Source of the DNA: Hyphomicrobiales bacterium
GTDB lineage: Bacteria; Pseudomonadota; Alphaproteobacteria; Rhizobiales; Beijerinckiaceae
Direction: 5' to 3'
Length of the DNA: 64,000 bases
Assembly (NCBI GenBank): GCA_016716745.1
Contig: JADJVD010000001.1
Coordinates: 310,001-374,000, forward strand
The notes beneath the pieces were generated by a model that saw only the letters and a program-made list of their open reading frames with translations, had not been told where the DNA came from and searched no databases. Positions 17,236-26,170 of the stretch are shown piece after piece. Within the stretch, counting starts at the first letter, position 1, and each line of letters begins with the position of its first letter. The translations under genes and the position numbers were made by a program.

Positions 17236-18853
17236 ATGACATTCGCCTATCGCCCGCTGTTCCCGCTCGGCCATGACGAGACGCCCTACCGGCTCGTCAC
17301 CACGGAGGGCGTTCGCGTCGAAAAGTTCGGCGACAAGGAGGTGCTGGTCGTCTCGCGCGAGGCGATCCGCCGGCTCTCCGAGGAGGCGATGGTGGACATC
17401 AACCATCTGCTGCGCCCCGGCCACCTCGCCCAGCTCGCGAAGATCCTCGACGACCCGGAGGCGACCGCCAACGACCGCTTCGTCGCCTACGATCTTCTGA
17501 AGAACGCCAACATCTCCGCCGGCGGCGTGCTGCCGATGTGCCAGGACACCGGCACCGCCATCATCATGGGCAAGAAGGGCCGCCTCGTGTGGACCGACGG
17601 CTCCGACGAGGCAGGCGCTCGCCGAGGGCATCCGCGACGCCTACGAGAAGAAGAACCTGCGCTATTCGCAGCTCGCGCCGCTCTCCATGTTCGAGGAGAA
17701 GAACACGCGCAACAACCTGCCGGCGCAGATCGAGATCTATTCCGAGGGCGAGGACGCCTACAAATTCCTGTTCGTCTCGAAGGGCGGCGGCTCGGCCAAC
17801 AAGACCTTCCTCTTTCAGGGCACGCCGTCGCTGCTGACGCACGACCGGATGATCGCCTTCCTGAAGGAGAAGATCCTGACGCTCGGCACCGCCGCCTGCC
17901 CGCCCTACCACCTCGCCATCGTCATCGGCGGCACCAGCGCCGAGCAGAACCTGAAGACGGTGAAGCTCGCCTCGACGCGCTATCTCGACGCGCTGCCGAC
18001 GGAAGGCTCGGAGGACGCGCACGCCTTCCGCGATCTCGCCATGGAGGCCGAGATCCACAAGCTCACCCAGCAGCTTGGCGTCGGCGCGCAGTTCGGCGGC
18101 AAATATTTCTGCCACGACGTGCGCGTCATCCGCCTGCCGCGCCACGGCGCGTCGCTGCCGATCGGCCTCGGCGTGTCCTGCTCGGCCGATCGTCAGGCCA
18201 AGGGCAAGATCACCAAGGACGGCGTGTTCCTCGAGGAGCTGGAGCGCGATCCCTCGAAATACCTGCCGGCGATCGACGAGTCGAAGCTCGGAGGCGAGGT
18301 CGTGAAGATCGACCTCAACCAGCCGATGAAGAAAATTCTCGCCACGCTGACGAAATATCCGATCAAGACGCGCCTGTCGCTCACCGGCCCGATGATCGTG
18401 GCGCGCGATCTCGCCCATGCGAAGATCCGCGAGCGACTCGAAAAGGGCGAGCCGATGCCCGACTATTTCAGGAACCACCCGGTCTATTACGCCGGCCCGG
18501 CGAAGACGCCGGCGGGCTACGCCTCGGGCGCCTTCGGGCCGACGACGGCGGGGCGCATGGATTCCTATGTCGACCAGTTCCAGGCGGCCGGCGGCTCGAT
18601 GGTGATGCTCGCCAAGGGCAACCGCTCGGCGCAGGTGCGCGAGGCCTGCAAGGCCCATCGCGGCTTCTATCTCGGCTCCATCGGCGGCCCGGCCGCGCGC
18701 CTCGCGCAGGACTGCATCAGGAAGGTCGAGGTGCTCGAATATCCCGAGCTCGGCATGGAGGCGATCTGGAAGATCGAGGTCGAGAACTTCCCCGCCTTCA
18801 TCGTCATCGACGACAAGGGCAACGACTTCTTCAAGGAGCTCAATCTGGGCTGA
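17236..18853 (+). pseudogene. Fumarate hydratase class I, frameshifted by one extra base
   Basis: The gene encodes the iron-sulfur fumarase that interconverts fumarate and malate. VLPMCQDTGTA holds the first cluster cysteine (Cys102), and HDVRVIRLPRHGASLPIGLG, GVSCSADRQ, FGPTTAGRMD and GFYLGSIGGPAA follow in family order. The frame changes after residue 125 at 17610-17611, where an extra G turns the expected GAG-CAG-GCG into GAGGCAGGCG. Removing one base gives 538 residues, the normal class I length, with no other defect. This suggests a sequence error or a very recent mutation. A terminator follows. Confidence 0.9.
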
Positions 18854-18893
18854 CGCGACCGCGCCGCGGCAAGCGGGATCGGGAACTTCGGAG

Positions 18894-18926
18894 CCCTCGC
18901 GACGTTGCAGCGTCGCGGGGGTTTTT
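18894..18926 (+). terminator. Rho-independent terminator after fumarase
   Basis: CCCTCGCGACG (18894-18904) pairs with CGTCGCGGGGG (18911-18921), one G-T pair, across the loop TTGCAG, followed by TTTTT (18922-18926). It is a strong terminator. It ends one base before the ATG of the next gene at 18928. Confidence 0.9.
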
Positions 18927-18927
18927 C

Positions 18928-19689
18928 ATGCGCGGTTTCGATTTCACGTCCTGGGAGAGCATCGTCTCGACGCTAGTCGGCCTCGCCCTCGTGACGATGG
19001 TCGGCATGGGTCTGCGCATCGTCATGATGCTGACCCTGCAACAGCGGCGCGAGCGGCTGAACCGGCAGATCAACGAGCGGCTGCGCACGCTCATCGCCGC
19101 CTACAAGACGCTCGGCGGATCGTTCACCGGCGCGCTTGCGGTCGATCCGCGCCATCGCAAGGATCGTCGGCGCAGCGCGGCCGGCGATACGACCGGCGGC
19201 GACGACGCCTCGCCGCCCATCGACATCGCCGCGACGGCGGAGGATTTCGGCTCCGACCGCGCCCGGCGCATCCGCGACGCGGTCGAGGCCGCGCTGTCCG
19301 ACATCGTCCTGCTCGGCACGCCTGAACAGGCGCGTCTGGCCGCCTCGGCCGCTTCCGAGCTGGCGGCGGGCCGGCCTATCGAGGTGCACGCGCTCGTCGT
19401 CTCGCTGCGCGGCTACATCCGCGAGGCGCTTGACCTCGAGCCGCTGCCGGACGATCTCGCGATCCCGCCGCAAGGCCCGGCGCGACCTGCCGGCGCGGGC
19501 GGCCCTGGCGCGCGCCGCGGCGAAGCGGGCGGCGGCCGCGCTGGCGGAGGAATGGGTGGCGGAATGGGCGCCGGCGTCGCGGGCCTCGGCATGGGGGCCG
19601 GCCTTGGCGCAGGCCTTGGCTCGGGCTCACGCGCCGGTCTGGACGCGGCGGACGATCCAGCCGATCCGACCGGCGCGCGTCGGCCTTGA
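18928..19689 (+). CDS. Membrane-anchored protein with Gly/Ala-rich tail, unknown function
   Basis: The 253-residue protein has one transmembrane segment (about 13-35, VSTLVGLALVTMVGMGLRIV), a charged stretch (QQRRERLNRQINERLR), a middle helical region (about 90-165) and a Gly/Ala-rich tail (about 175-245) with repeated GMGAG-like blocks. No family is recognised. ATG 18928 falls directly after the terminator T-run, leaving no room for a promoter or leader, so the true start or an overlapping promoter is uncertain. Confidence 0.6.
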   Translation: MRGFDFTSWESIVSTLVGLALVTMVGMGLRIVMMLTLQQRRERLNRQINERLRTLIAAYKTLGGSFTGALAVDPRHRKDRRRSAAGDTTGGDDASPPIDIAATAEDFGSDRARRIRDAVEAALSDIVLLGTPEQARLAASAASELAAGRPIEVHALVVSLRGYIREALDLEPLPDDLAIPPQGPARPAGAGGPGARRGEAGGGRAGGGMGGGMGAGVAGLGMGAGLGAGLGSGSRAGLDAADDPADPTGARRP

Positions 19690-19807
19690 TCGCCGCAGGC
19701 GCCCGCGACGCACTCGGAAAAAAGCGTGGGCGCGCTGTGGAACCGCGATGCGCGCAGTCCGTTGTCCCGACAGCCGCGCGATGCGCGCGCAACCACCGAG
19801 GGCGAAT

Positions 19808-20347
19808 ATGGCCACTGCAAAGCGCAAGACCGTCTCCGACACCAGCGCCAAGGCGCTCGACACGCCGACGGATCTCGAGGCGAAAGACGTCGCCAAGGTG
19901 TGCGAGGCGCTGAACGGACTGCTGGCCGACGCCTTCGTCCTCTACATGAAGACGAAGAATTTCCACTGGCACGTCGCCGGCCCGAATTTCCGCGACATCC
20001 ACCTGCTGCTCGACGAGCACGCCGACGCGATCTTCTCCTCGACCGACGAGATCGCAGAGCGCGTGCGCAAGCTCGGCGGCCGCACGCTGCGCTCGCTCTC
20101 CGAGGCGCTCGAGATGTCGAGCCTGAAGGAGAACAACGACGAGTACGTCGCGCCCGTCGACATGCTGCTGGAGCTCATGAACGACAACAAGAAGGTCGCC
20201 GCCGCGATGCGCAAGGCGCACAAGGTGTGCGACGACGCCGAGGACATCGCCTCGGCGAGCCTGATCGAGAACTATGTCGACGCGACCGAGAAGCGGACGT
20301 GGTTCCTGTTCGAGATGAGCCGCGCGGCCGGCCCGACCGGCCACTGA
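19808..20347 (+). CDS. dps: Dps/ferritin-like DNA-binding protein
   Basis: The 179-residue protein matches Dps: NFHWHVAGPNFRDIHLLLDEH contains the inter-subunit ferroxidase His and Asp residues, and a lysine-rich N-terminus (MATAKRKT) could contact DNA. Dps dodecamers store iron and protect DNA from peroxide. GAGGG lies 6 bases before ATG 19808. It is convergent with the next gene. Confidence 0.92.
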   Translation: MATAKRKTVSDTSAKALDTPTDLEAKDVAKVCEALNGLLADAFVLYMKTKNFHWHVAGPNFRDIHLLLDEHADAIFSSTDEIAERVRKLGGRTLRSLSEALEMSSLKENNDEYVAPVDMLLELMNDNKKVAAAMRKAHKVCDDAEDIASASLIENYVDATEKRTWFLFEMSRAAGPTGH

Positions 20348-20351
20348 GGCG

Positions 20352-20873
20352 TCATTGCGCGCGCTCGTCGACGACATGCCCGTCGACGACGCGCCAGCCA
20401 CGGCGCGGCGCGGCCTCGAAGGCCTGCGCCGACGCAGCCGCCAGAAGCGTCGCGCGGGGAGCTAGCAGCACGGCGGGCGGGGCCGAGAACCATCGTTTCG
20501 CCAGGCCGAGGACGCCCGAGCCGCCGGCGGCGCGCAGCGCCACCCCCTCGATGTTGCGTCCCGCGGCGGCGAGCGCGAAGGCCTCGCGCACCGCGCCCGT
20601 CCAGCCATGCGTGGGCGCGAGTCCGGCGCGCATCGTCATGATCCACTCCCCGCGCAGCGCCGCGACGCCGGCTCGCCACCCCGCGCGCGCATCCGACTCG
20701 CGAACGAGCGCGCAGCCGCCTTCGTCCGCCAGCTTCTCGGCGAGGGGGTCGCAAGTTCCGTCGAGAATCGCCACATCGCTGAGGAGCCCGTCGAGAACGC
20801 CCTCGACGAGACGCGACAGCGTGAGGGCGAGCGCCGGCTCGGGCCGCTCGTGGACGATCAGGGCCGAAATCAT
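20352..20873 (-). CDS. Glycosyltransferase-like protein (family 2-like), putative
   Basis: The 173-residue protein begins MISALIVHERPEP and includes AALRGEWIMTMRAGLAP in the place where family 2 glycosyltransferases carry a DxD-type motif, but no clear DxD is present. The size is small for an active enzyme. Assignment rests on overall pattern only. ATG 20873 gives a normal N-terminus, while the upstream extension is low-complexity. Confidence 0.45.
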   Translation of the reverse strand: MISALIVHERPEPALALTLSRLVEGVLDGLLSDVAILDGTCDPLAEKLADEGGCALVRESDARAGWRAGVAALRGEWIMTMRAGLAPTHGWTGAVREAFALAAAGRNIEGVALRAAGGSGVLGLAKRWFSAPPAVLLAPRATLLAAASAQAFEAAPRRGWRVVDGHVVDERAQ

Positions 20874-20942
20874 GCGCCCGTCTCTAGCATGTGCGGCGCC
20901 ACACGACAGCGGGAGGAGCGCCCGCCGAAGCTGCATCGGCTC

Positions 20943-20970
20943 TTGACCGATTCGGTTATGTTCCTTATTT
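20943..20970 (+). promoter_or_regulatory. Promoter of the PA0069-like radical SAM gene
   Basis: TTGACC (20943-20948), 16 bases, then TTATTT (20965-20970) form a plausible -35/-10 pair for sigma-70. The -10 overlaps the LexA-type box at 20960-20974, the expected place for repression. Confidence 0.45.
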
Positions 20971-20974
20971 GTTC
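20960..20974. promoter_or_regulatory. LexA-type SOS box, GTTC-N7-GTTC
   Basis: GTTC (20960-20963), seven bases, and GTTC (20971-20974) match exactly the direct-repeat LexA operator of Alphaproteobacteria. It lies 20 bases upstream of the gene start codon and over the presumed -10 element. Confidence 0.7.
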
Positions 20975-20994
20975 TTTATCCGAAGGAGGAGACG

Positions 20995-22191
20995 ATGGGA
21001 CAGTCCGCCGACCGCGCCGCGCCGCTCTCCCCTGCCGAATTGCCGCTGCGCCCGCGCGAGCCGCGCTTCGTCGGCTCGCAGCGCGGCGAGGCGCTCGCCG
21101 GCGACCGGCGCACGCCGCAGGGGCTGGCGCGCGGCCGAGGCGCGACCGCCAACGCGTCCGGCCGTTACGAGGCCTATGCGCGCGTGGCCGAACATGACGG
21201 CTGGGATCTCGACGAGGAGGCGACGCGCCTGCGCACCGAGGTGATCCTCGAAAAGCCGAAGACCATCATCACGCGCAACGACTCGCCCGACATCTCCTTC
21301 GACCGTTCGATCAACCCCTATCGCGGCTGCGAGCACGGCTGCGTCTACTGCTTCGCGCGGCCGACGCACGCCTATATGGGCCTGTCGCCGGGGCTCGATT
21401 TCGAATCGCGCCTGTTCGTCAAGGAGGGCGCGGCCGAGCTTCTGGAGAAGGAGCTGGCGGCGCCCGGCTACGAGCCGAAGACGATCGCCATCGGCACCAA
21501 CACCGACCCCTACCAGCCGATCGAGAAGACGCATCGGGTGATGCGCTCGATCCTCGAAGTGCTGGCGCGGGCCAGGCACCCTGTCGGCATCGTCACCAAG
21601 TCGTCGCTGATCCTGCGCGATCTCGACCTGCTCGCGCCGATGGCGGCGCAGGGCCTCGTCAAGGTCGCCGTCTCGGTGACGACGCTCGACCCGGTTCTGG
21701 CGCGGCGGATGGAGCCGCGCGCGGCGAGCCCGGCGCGGCGGCTCGAGACCATCGCCGCGCTCGCCGAGGCGGGCGTGCCGACGGGCGTGATGGTCGCGCC
21801 CATCGTGCCCGGCCTGACCGATCAGGAGATCGAGACGATCCTCGCCCGCGCACAGGCCGCCGGCGCGCAGGAGGCGGGCTACATCATGCTGCGCCTGCCG
21901 CTCGAGGTGCGCGACCTGTTCCGCGACTGGCTGCAGGCGCATTATCCGGACCGCGCCAGCCACGTCATGGCGCTGGTGCGCGGAACGCGCGAGGGCAAGG
22001 ACTACGACTCGCGCTGGGGAACGCGGATGACCGGCGAAGGCCCCTACGCATGGATGATCGGCCGGCGGTTCGAGACGGCGGCGGCCCGGCTCGGCTTCGC
22101 CGCCGAGCGGACCCGGCTGCGGACGGACCTGTTCGAGCCGCCGCTCCGTCCCCGCCGTCAGGCGGACAGGGCGCAGCTCAGCCTGTTCTGA
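20995..22191 (+). CDS. PA0069-family radical SAM protein (spore photoproduct lyase-like)
   Basis: The 398-residue protein has the radical SAM CX3CX2C motif in RGCEHGCVYCFARPTH (Cys112, 116, 119) after NPYRGC, characteristic of the PA0069/SplB-like group. IGTNTDPYQPIE and TKSSLILRDLDLL also fit. Relatives resemble spore photoproduct lyase, but their substrate is unproven. AAGGAGG precedes ATG 20995. The exact LexA-type box in its promoter indicates DNA-damage induction and so supports a repair role. Confidence 0.88.
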   Translation: MGQSADRAAPLSPAELPLRPREPRFVGSQRGEALAGDRRTPQGLARGRGATANASGRYEAYARVAEHDGWDLDEEATRLRTEVILEKPKTIITRNDSPDISFDRSINPYRGCEHGCVYCFARPTHAYMGLSPGLDFESRLFVKEGAAELLEKELAAPGYEPKTIAIGTNTDPYQPIEKTHRVMRSILEVLARARHPVGIVTKSSLILRDLDLLAPMAAQGLVKVAVSVTTLDPVLARRMEPRAASPARRLETIAALAEAGVPTGVMVAPIVPGLTDQEIETILARAQAAGAQEAGYIMLRLPLEVRDLFRDWLQAHYPDRASHVMALVRGTREGKDYDSRWGTRMTGEGPYAWMIGRRFETAAARLGFAAERTRLRTDLFEPPLRPRRQADRAQLSLF

Positions 22192-22246
22192 CGCGGCGCT
22201 CGCTCAAATTGCCGAGGCTTCCGTCAGGGAACGTCAACTTTTTGAT

Positions 22247-22260
22247 ATTCTTTCGAGAAT
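22247..22260. repeat. Short hairpin-forming inverted repeat upstream of CheY-like gene
   Basis: ATTCT-TTCG-AGAAT is a perfect 5-base stem with a TTCG loop in the AT-richer spacer before the response regulator. No T-run follows; function is unclear. Confidence 0.3.
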
Positions 22261-22359
22261 GACGTGCGTTGGCGGCTCCGGCCGCACTTTCTTAAGAGAT
22301 TGGCAACGGCCGGGAGTTTACAGTCGGCAAGAATTGGAGCCGCCCGTCCGGAGCCCGCG

Positions 22360-22746
22360 ATGAAGCTCGACATTGCGATGCCGATCCTCGTGGTCGACGA
22401 CTATCAGACGATGATCAAGATCGTGCGCGGTCTGCTGCGCCAGCTCGGCTTCGAGAATGTCGACGAGGCGCGCAACGGCGCGGAGGCGCTGGCCAAGCTG
22501 CGCGCCAAGCCCTACGGCCTCGTCATCTCGGACTGGAACATGGAGCCGATGAACGGGCTCGAACTGCTGCGCCGGGTGCGCGAAGACGTCGCCCATCCCG
22601 TCCGCTTCATCATGGTCACGGCCGAATCGAAGACCGAGCACGTGCTGGCGGCGCGGCGCGCCGGCGTCGACAATTACATCGTCAAGCCGTTCAACGCGCA
22701 GACGCTGCGCAGCAAGATCGAGACGGTCTGCGCGCAGGCGGCCTGA
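22360..22746 (+). CDS. Single-domain response regulator, CheY-like
   Basis: The 128-residue protein is a lone receiver domain. ILVVDDYQTM has the acidic pair (Asp13/14), VISDWNM the phosphoacceptor Asp58, VTAES the conserved Thr87 and IVKPF the Lys109. No output domain follows. It may act in chemotaxis or a phosphorelay. No kinase is adjacent, so the partner is unknown. ATG 22360 gives the usual N-terminus. Confidence 0.9.
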   Translation: MKLDIAMPILVVDDYQTMIKIVRGLLRQLGFENVDEARNGAEALAKLRAKPYGLVISDWNMEPMNGLELLRRVREDVAHPVRFIMVTAESKTEHVLAARRAGVDNYIVKPFNAQTLRSKIETVCAQAA

Positions 22747-22752
22747 GCCGCC

Positions 22753-23640
22753 TCACCACCACAATTCGGGCATGGCGGCGACGGGCCGCGCCGGCGCGCC
22801 GTCGATCAGCCGCGCCAGCGCCTCCGGCTTCAGCGCGCCGTCGGCGGCGTGCAACTCGTCGCGATGGATGCCGTTGGTGATGAACAGGCAGTCGAACCCC
22901 TGCGCGGCGGCGCCGGCGAGATCGGTGCGCACCGCGTCGCCGATGCACAGCACGCGGCGCGGCGCCCGGCCAGAGACGGCGCGGGCGGCGGCGAGCGCCT
23001 TGTCGTAGATCGGCGCATAGGGCTTGCCGGCGTAGATCGCGCGGCCGCCCTTCTCCTCCAGCCGCTGCGCCAGCGCGCCGGCGCAGTACAGGAGATCGTC
23101 GCCGCGATGGACGACCAGATCGGGATTGGCGCACACCATGTCGAGGCCGCGCCGCGCCATCTCGTCGAGTTCGGGATCGTAGGTCTCGGGCGTCTCGGAA
23201 AAATCGTCGTAGAGGCCGGAGCACACGACATAGGCGGCGTCGGCGATCGGAACGCGCACGGGAACCCTGGCGCCCGTCGCCGCCAGCTCGTCGAACAAGG
23301 TGAGATCGCGCGGCGGGCCGATGAAATGCACCGGCGCGCCATCGCGCGCGGCCATCAGGTCGAGCGTCACGTCGCCGGAGGAGACCACCGCGTCGTAGGC
23401 CTCGCGCGGCACGCCGTAGCCGTCGAGCTGGGCGACGATCGGGCCGGACGGGCGCGGCGCGTTGGTGATCAGGCTGACGACGCCGCCGCCGGCGCGGAAA
23501 CGCGCGAGCGCGGCGCAGGCCGGCGGATTGGCGCTGACCCCGTCATGCACCACGCCCCACACGTCGGACAGGATGACGTCGTAATCCCCCGCGATCTCGT
23601 GGAAGCCGGAGAGGACGCGCGGGGCGCTGGATCGAGACAC
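22753..23640 (-). CDS. TIGR01459-family HAD-type hydrolase
   Basis: The protein starts at GTG 23640 (about 295 residues) and has the HAD subclass IIA pattern: motif I LSDVWGVVHDG, SLITNAPRPSG (motif II), AGKPYAPIYDKA (motif III Lys) and LCIGDAVRTDLAGA (motif IV). The first Asp in SDVWG replaces a typical DxDG, as in the TIGR01459 family of alphaproteobacteria. Its substrate is unknown. Confidence 0.85.
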   Translation of the reverse strand: MSRSSAPRVLSGFHEIAGDYDVILSDVWGVVHDGVSANPPACAALARFRAGGGVVSLITNAPRPSGPIVAQLDGYGVPREAYDAVVSSGDVTLDLMAARDGAPVHFIGPPRDLTLFDELAATGARVPVRVPIADAAYVVCSGLYDDFSETPETYDPELDEMARRGLDMVCANPDLVVHRGDDLLYCAGALAQRLEEKGGRAIYAGKPYAPIYDKALAAARAVSGRAPRRVLCIGDAVRTDLAGAAAQGFDCLFITNGIHRDELHAADGALKPEALARLIDGAPARPVAAMPELWW

Positions 23641-23852
23641 GGGTCGAGGCCTCGCGAAGCTGACGGATGAACGCGCCGCGCTACCGGCGCCGGGCGCCCG
23701 AGTCAAGCGCGCGCCGTATGCCGCTGCGTCAGCTTGACGGCGCGCAACGCGCCGCCGGCGAAAAGGCGCGAAGCTGGGCATTGAGGATCGTCACCGGCAT
23801 GGGCTAAAGCGCGTTGTTGCCGTGCGACGCCGGATTTTCGCAAAGGTCGTTC

Positions 23853-24254
23853 ATGCCCCGCTATCTCAACCCTCCCAACGTTCCCAAGCCCGCCTCCCGC
23901 TACAGCCAGGCCGTCGCCGTCGGGGCGGCATACAAGCGCCTGCTGATTTCCGGCCAGATCGGCGCGAACGCTTCCGGCGCGCTGGCGCAGGGCGTCGAGG
24001 CGCAGTTGGCGCAGGCCTTCGACAATCTGTTCGCGCTGCTCGCCGCCGCCGGCCTCGCCCCGACCGACCTCGTGCGGATCACCTGCTATGCGACGCGGCC
24101 GGGCTCGGTCGCCGCCTTCCGCGCCGTGCGCGAGGCCAAGCTCGGCAATCACGCGCCGGCCTGCACCTATCTGGAGGTGGCGGGGCTGGCCGATCCGGGC
24201 TATCTGGTCGAGATCGACGGCGAGGCGGTGCAGGAGGCCTCGGCGATGCGCTGA
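23853..24254 (+). CDS. RidA/YjgF-family reactive imine deaminase-like protein
   Basis: The 133-residue protein has the RidA pattern: YSQAVAVG near the N-terminus, LISGQIGANASG, NLFALLAAAGL, ITCYATRP and YLEVAGLADPGYLVEID. The catalytic Arg of RidA at the centre of the family motif is not obvious here, so deaminase activity is uncertain. It is the first of several genes on this strand. Confidence 0.85.
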   Translation: MPRYLNPPNVPKPASRYSQAVAVGAAYKRLLISGQIGANASGALAQGVEAQLAQAFDNLFALLAAAGLAPTDLVRITCYATRPGSVAAFRAVREAKLGNHAPACTYLEVAGLADPGYLVEIDGEAVQEASAMR

Positions 24255-24298
24255 GGCGCCAAGCCGCCGCACGGCGACCGCAAAGCGGAGGAGGCGCG

Positions 24299-24792
24299 AT
24301 GAAACCGCCGCGCGGGCCAACGCGACTGGCGCAGATCCTCGAGGGATGCATCGCCCCGACGCTGCGCAAGCAGGGGTTCGGCGAAAGCGAGATCGTTCTG
24401 GCCTGGCCTCAGATCGTCGGCGAGCGGCTCGCCGCCGTCAGCGCGCCGATCCGTCTGATCTGGCCGCCGGGCGGGCGGCGGGCGGACCCCGAGGCCGCGA
24501 GGCCCGCGACGCTAGCAGTGCGCGTGGAAGGCGCTTTCGCGCTCGAACTCCAGCATCTGGCCCCGCTCGTGCTCGAGCGCGTCACGCGCATCTCGGCTGG
24601 CGCTGCGTCGAGCGGCTGCAACTCCAGCAGGGGCCGCTGCCGCGCCCGGCGCCGAGGAAGCGCGCGCGCCCCGCCCCGGACGCCGCCGAGCGCGCCCGCG
24701 CCGCCGAGGCCGCCGCAGGAATCGCGGACGAGGGCCTGCGCGAGGCGCTCACCCGTCTCGGCGCGCAGATCGAGGCCGACCGCCGGCGCTGA
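24299..24792 (+). pseudogene. DUF721 (DciA-like) protein, frameshifted by one missing base
   Basis: The N-terminal half (LAQILEGCIAPTLRKQGFG, WPQIVGERLAAVSAPIRL) is the typical DUF721 domain, related to DciA, which loads the replicative helicase. The downstream half (AHLGWRCVERLQLQQ) continues in another frame. At 24584 the sequence GTCACGCG is one A short of the expected GTCAACGCG (Val-Asn-Ala). Restoring it gives 164 residues. The ATG has an excellent GGAGGAGG leader. Confidence 0.8.
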
Positions 24793-24848
24793 GGCGAGGT
24801 TGCGCGCCCACATCCTGCGCTATGCTGGGGCCGACGCAAGGACGCCGC

Positions 24849-26157
24849 ATGACCCATCCGCACCGCCTGCCCCGCCCGCCCGCCGACGCGCACGAGATCG
24901 ACGGCTTTACGCTCGACGCGACGACGAAGGGCGTTCCGCACGACGCGCGGCTGCGCCTCGGCGACATCGCGGACGGCCGCTGGAACGTGCTGGCCGGCGA
25001 TCTGCCCTTCCCGGTCGCGGTGTTGCGGGCGGATCGGCTCGCCGCCAACAGCCGATGGATGTCGGATTTCGCCGCCGCCAACGGGCTGACGCTCGCCCCG
25101 CACGGCAAGACGACAATGGCGCCGCAGCTTTTCGCGTTGCAGATGCGCGACGGCGCCTTCGCGATCACGGTGGCGACCGTGCAGCAGCTCGCCGTGGTGC
25201 GCCGCTTCGGCTTTCCGCGCGCCGTGCTCGCCAACCAGCCGGTGGGCCGGCCGGCCGTCGACGCCTGCTTCGCAGCGCTCTCGTGCGACGACGGCTTCGA
25301 GCTGTTCTGCCTCGCCGACTCGCTCGAAGGCGTCGCCGCGCTCGCCGAGGGCGCGGCGCGGGCGCGGGCAAAGCGTCCGCTCGGCGTGTTCGTCGAGATC
25401 GGCTTTCAGGGCGGGCGCACCGGCGCGCGCGACCCTGCGCTGGCGCTTGCCGTGGCGCGCGCCGTCGCCGCCGCGCCGGGGCTCGAACTGCGCGGCGTCG
25501 AAGCTTTCGAGGGGCTGCTCTCGGACATCGGCGCCATCGACGCCGTGCTGGAAACAATCGTCTCCGTCGCGCGCGCGGCGGCGGCGGAGAGCCTGTTCGC
25601 GGCCGGCAAGCCGGTCGTGCTGACGGCCGGCGGCAGCGCCTTCTTCGACCGTGTGGGCGAGGCCTTCGCGTCCGTCGATCTCGGCCAGCCAGTCCAGCGC
25701 CTCTTGCGCAGCGGCTGCTATCTCAGCCACGATTCGATCAACTACGCGCAATCGTTCGCGCGCATCCGCGCGCAGACATCACTTCGCCATGCCGGAGGGC
25801 GGCCTCGAGGCGGCGCTCGAAGTGTGGGCCGCGGTGCAGTCGCGCCCCGAGCCGGCGCGCGCCATCGTGACGATGGGCAAGCGCGACGCGAGTTTCGACA
25901 ACGGCCTGCCGACGCCGCTCGCCTGGCGCGCCGCGCGCGGCCCGGCGCGCGCGCAGCCGCTGCCGGGAGCGACCGCGCTCGTCGCCATGAACGATCAGCA
26001 CGGCCACCTCGTGATGACGCCGGATTCGCCGATCGGCGCCGGCGATCTCGTCGGCTTCGGCATCGGCCACCCCTGCACCACCTTCGACAAATGGCGCGTG
26101 CTCTATGTCGTCGACGAGGACTACACGGTGATCGACGCCGTGCGCACCTTCTTCTGA
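24849..26157 (+). pseudogene. D-serine dehydratase-like (eukaryotic-type) PLP enzyme, frameshifted by one extra base
   Basis: The N-terminal part is an alanine racemase-like barrel whose PHGKTTMAP holds the PLP lysine. The C-terminal part has NDQHGHL and GHPCTTFDKW, the zinc-binding His and Cys of D-serine dehydratase and amino-acid deaminase enzymes (COG3616). The two halves are in different frames. The break is between 25770 and 25785; removing one base joins FARIRAQTS to FAMPEGGLEAA and gives 435 residues. It lies 13 bases upstream of the cyclase gene. Confidence 0.8.
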
Positions 26158-26170
26158 GCGAGGCGAGACG

